Shown: positions 7,142-8,214 of the stretch, piece by piece | Layout of the letters: every line of letters starts with the position of its first letter | Numbering within the stretch: position 1 is the first letter of the stretch | From: JBEEJZ01 sp041168905 | Lineage (GTDB): Bacteria; Pseudomonadota; Gammaproteobacteria; Burkholderiales; Burkholderiaceae_C | Direction of reading: 5' to 3' | Assembly (NCBI GenBank): GCA_041168905.1 | Contig: JBEEJZ010000203.1 | Coordinates: 1 to 8,214, forward strand | DNA length: 8,214 nt | Notes under the pieces: generated by a model | What the model was told of the DNA's origin: nothing | Seen by the model: only the letters and a program-made list of their open reading frames with translations | Databases searched by the model: none | Program-made: the position numbers and the translations under genes

Positions 7142-7870
7142 ATGAGTACCGAACACCTGTTTTTGGTGACCCCCGCCTCTGCCGCCCCAGCGCGTTGGAG
7201 CGAGGCGTTTGCCCAGGGTCGCGCGCTGGAGGCGCAGGCACTTCTGGACTGGGTGCGTTCACATGATGTCAGCCATGCCTTGGTTTGGCTCAGCACGGTC
7301 GACGCCCAGTGGCTGACGCATCTGAAGGCCATCATCAAGTTGCAAGCAGATGCCAAAGTTCTGGTTGTCTCCAACGTGCCCGATCCTCGGGAAGGCCTTT
7401 TGGCCCTGAACGATGGCGCACGGGGCTACACCCACGCGTATGCCGTGCCTGCGCTCTTGCAAGAGGTGGCGCTGGTGGTGTCGCACGGTGGTTTGTGGGT
7501 TGGGCCGGATCTGATGCAGCGCCTGGTCAGCTCGACCAGCGCTGCACTGGCCAGTCGTTCTGCCATCGCCTCCGCCATGGCCGAGCCCACGGTGAGCGTG
7601 GTTTTAGCCGGCAACGCCTCAAGCCCTGCCGCCGTACACAGCGATGCCTTGTCTGCCTTGTCAGCGCGGGAGGCCGAGGTGGCCCGCGCCGTCACGGCTG
7701 GCCGCTCCAACAAAGAGGTAGCGGAGTTGTTGCACATTTCCGAGCGTACCGTGAAGGCGCACTTGGGCATGGTGTTTGAAAAGCTCGGTGTGCGCGATCG
7801 CCTGCAACTGGTCTTGCGTCTGTCGGGCCCGGGTGGGTCTGGCGCTACCCCTTCAGGAAAAGCCCCATGA
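7142..7870 (+). CDS. LuxR/NarL-type regulator with a degenerate receiver domain
   Basis: The 242-residue protein pairs an N-terminal receiver-like domain (about 5-130) with a LuxR-type DNA-binding domain (about 171-228: LSAREAEVARAVTAGRSNKE, then VAELLHISERTVKAHLGMVF). The receiver part keeps the late strands and helices (AKVLVVSNVPDPREGLLALN at 71-90, then GARGY). The strand that should end in the phosphorylated aspartate reads HALVWLSTVD, and the lysine expected after strand 5 is absent (GYTHAY). It is therefore probably not regulated by phosphorylation. A variable, alanine/serine-rich linker (about 131-170) joins the domains. The start is taken at ATG 7142, seven bases after the HlyD-family stop. 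An in-frame GTG at 7124 would add six residues and overlap that gene by 11 bp; neither has an ideal ribosome site. Its position suggests control of the secretion operon or its substrate, which is inference. It overlaps the next gene by 4 bp. Confidence 0.9.
   Translation: MSTEHLFLVTPASAAPARWSEAFAQGRALEAQALLDWVRSHDVSHALVWLSTVDAQWLTHLKAIIKLQADAKVLVVSNVPDPREGLLALNDGARGYTHAYAVPALLQEVALVVSHGGLWVGPDLMQRLVSSTSAALASRSAIASAMAEPTVSVVLAGNASSPAAVHSDALSALSAREAEVARAVTAGRSNKEVAELLHISERTVKAHLGMVFEKLGVRDRLQLVLRLSGPGGSGATPSGKAP
7855..7858 (+). promoter_or_regulatory. Ribosome binding site for the 80-residue protein gene
   Basis: AGGA (continuing into AAAA) lies eight bases before ATG 7867, inside the end of the regulator gene. 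This good spacing supports the small reading frame as a real gene. Confidence 0.6.
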
Positions 7871-8109
7871 ACAAGCCCGCAAATACACCTGATGCCGCTC
7901 GTCCGGTAGATGCGCTCAGCCAGTCAGACGCCAGCCTGGCGCGGGTGCTGGAAGATCTGATTGATGTGTTGATCAGCCGTGGTGTTGTTCAATTTACCGA
8001 CCTGCCCGACGCCGCACAGGCCAAGCTGCTCGAGCGCCGTCAAAACCGCGCCACCATGAGCAACCGCCTCGACCTTCTGCCCGAAGAGGGCGATACGGGT
8101 TTGTTTTAA
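7867..8109 (+). CDS. Small acidic conserved protein ('tryptophan synthase beta-like' type)
   Basis: The 80-residue soluble protein has no signal peptide or membrane helix. Residues 1-22 look disordered. Residues 23-58 (core SLARVLEDLIDVLISRGVVQ then FTDLPDAAQAKLLERR) predict as two helices around an FTDLP turn. The tail is acidic and ends in a hydrophobic GLF. The core RVLEDLIDVLI...FTDLPEAAQ.KLL matches, from memory, small gammaproteobacterial proteins often named 'tryptophan synthase subunit beta like'. That name is misleading, since there is no room for a PLP-enzyme fold. Support for it being real: a well-placed ribosome site, an ATGA overlap with the regulator gene, and a coherent sequence. 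It is the last gene of the secretion operon here. Function is unknown; being co-translated with the regulator makes a partner or modulator role possible, but nothing in the sequence proves it. Confidence 0.8.
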   Translation: MNKPANTPDAARPVDALSQSDASLARVLEDLIDVLISRGVVQFTDLPDAAQAKLLERRQNRATMSNRLDLLPEEGDTGLF

Positions 8110-8214
8110 GTCCGTATTTCTGGGGCCCTGAGCGCCTTGCTCATCTGGCCTCTAAAACTGTACCGAAGTCCAATAGGCGATCGTGTGTAACGAGCCTATC
8201 CTTTGTGTTAGCTG
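8110..8214. other. Non-coding tail downstream of the secretion operon
   Basis: These 105 bp to the window edge hold no convincing gene on either strand. They turn AT-richer than the operon towards the right. No classical terminator (GC stem plus T-run) is visible after the stop codon; the GGGGCCC at 8123-8129 is palindromic but is not followed by a T-run. The segment may be the upstream region of a further gene, such as the secretion substrate or a TolC partner, but that lies outside the window. Confidence 0.4.
8173..8199. repeat. Short inverted repeat ATAGGC-N15-GCCTAT
   Basis: Perfect 6-bp arms at 8173-8178 and 8194-8199 flank a 15-base spacer. No T-run follows, so it is a poor terminator. 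It could be a dimeric regulator's operator or a chance match; arms this short occur by chance fairly often. Confidence 0.3.

Noticed and set aside
8123..8129. GGGGCCC as a transcription terminator
   Set aside because: There is no adequate stem with loop and no following T-run; it is merely a short palindromic GC stretch.

Overview
The window looks like chromosomal DNA from a GC-rich Gram-negative proteobacterium. It is most likely a betaproteobacterium of the Burkholderiales, in the Comamonadaceae style. This rests on base composition, protein character and gene content recognised by eye; no search was run. There are seven convincing protein genes. No rRNA, tRNA, CRISPR array, insertion sequence or prophage gene was seen.

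Region 1 (1-790, minus strand) is the N-terminal part of a methyl-accepting chemotaxis protein: two membrane helices, a periplasmic helical sensor and a HAMP domain. It runs off the left edge before its signalling domain. A 112-bp divergent intergenic region follows. It holds a CATAAT box placed so that transcription could begin at, or next to, the ATG of the next gene.

Region 2 (903-3482, plus strand) is a two-gene unit. It encodes a cytoplasmic-looking gamma-glutamyltransferase-family Ntn hydrolase and, directly abutting it (TGA-ATG), a ten-helix EamA/DMT transporter. The pairing suggests hydrolysis of an amide or gamma-glutamyl compound together with transport of a related metabolite, but the substrate cannot be read from the sequence.

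Region 3 (3560-8109, plus strand) is a compact operon for type I secretion. It contains a LapB/LssB-type ABC transporter with a degenerate C39-like domain, an HlyD/LapC-type membrane fusion protein, a LuxR/NarL-type regulator whose receiver domain has lost its phosphorylation site, and an 80-residue acidic protein. The last resembles small proteins often labelled 'tryptophan synthase subunit beta like', although it is no enzyme. Overlaps of 4 bp, a gap of about 7 bp and another 4-bp overlap imply co-translation. Neither the secreted substrate (a large repeat adhesin is expected for this transporter class) nor the TolC-like outer-membrane partner lies inside the window. The last 105 bp are non-coding and contain one short inverted repeat.

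The most interesting content is the operon in region 3, where secretion machinery is translationally linked to an apparently phosphorylation-independent regulator and an uncharacterised small protein.
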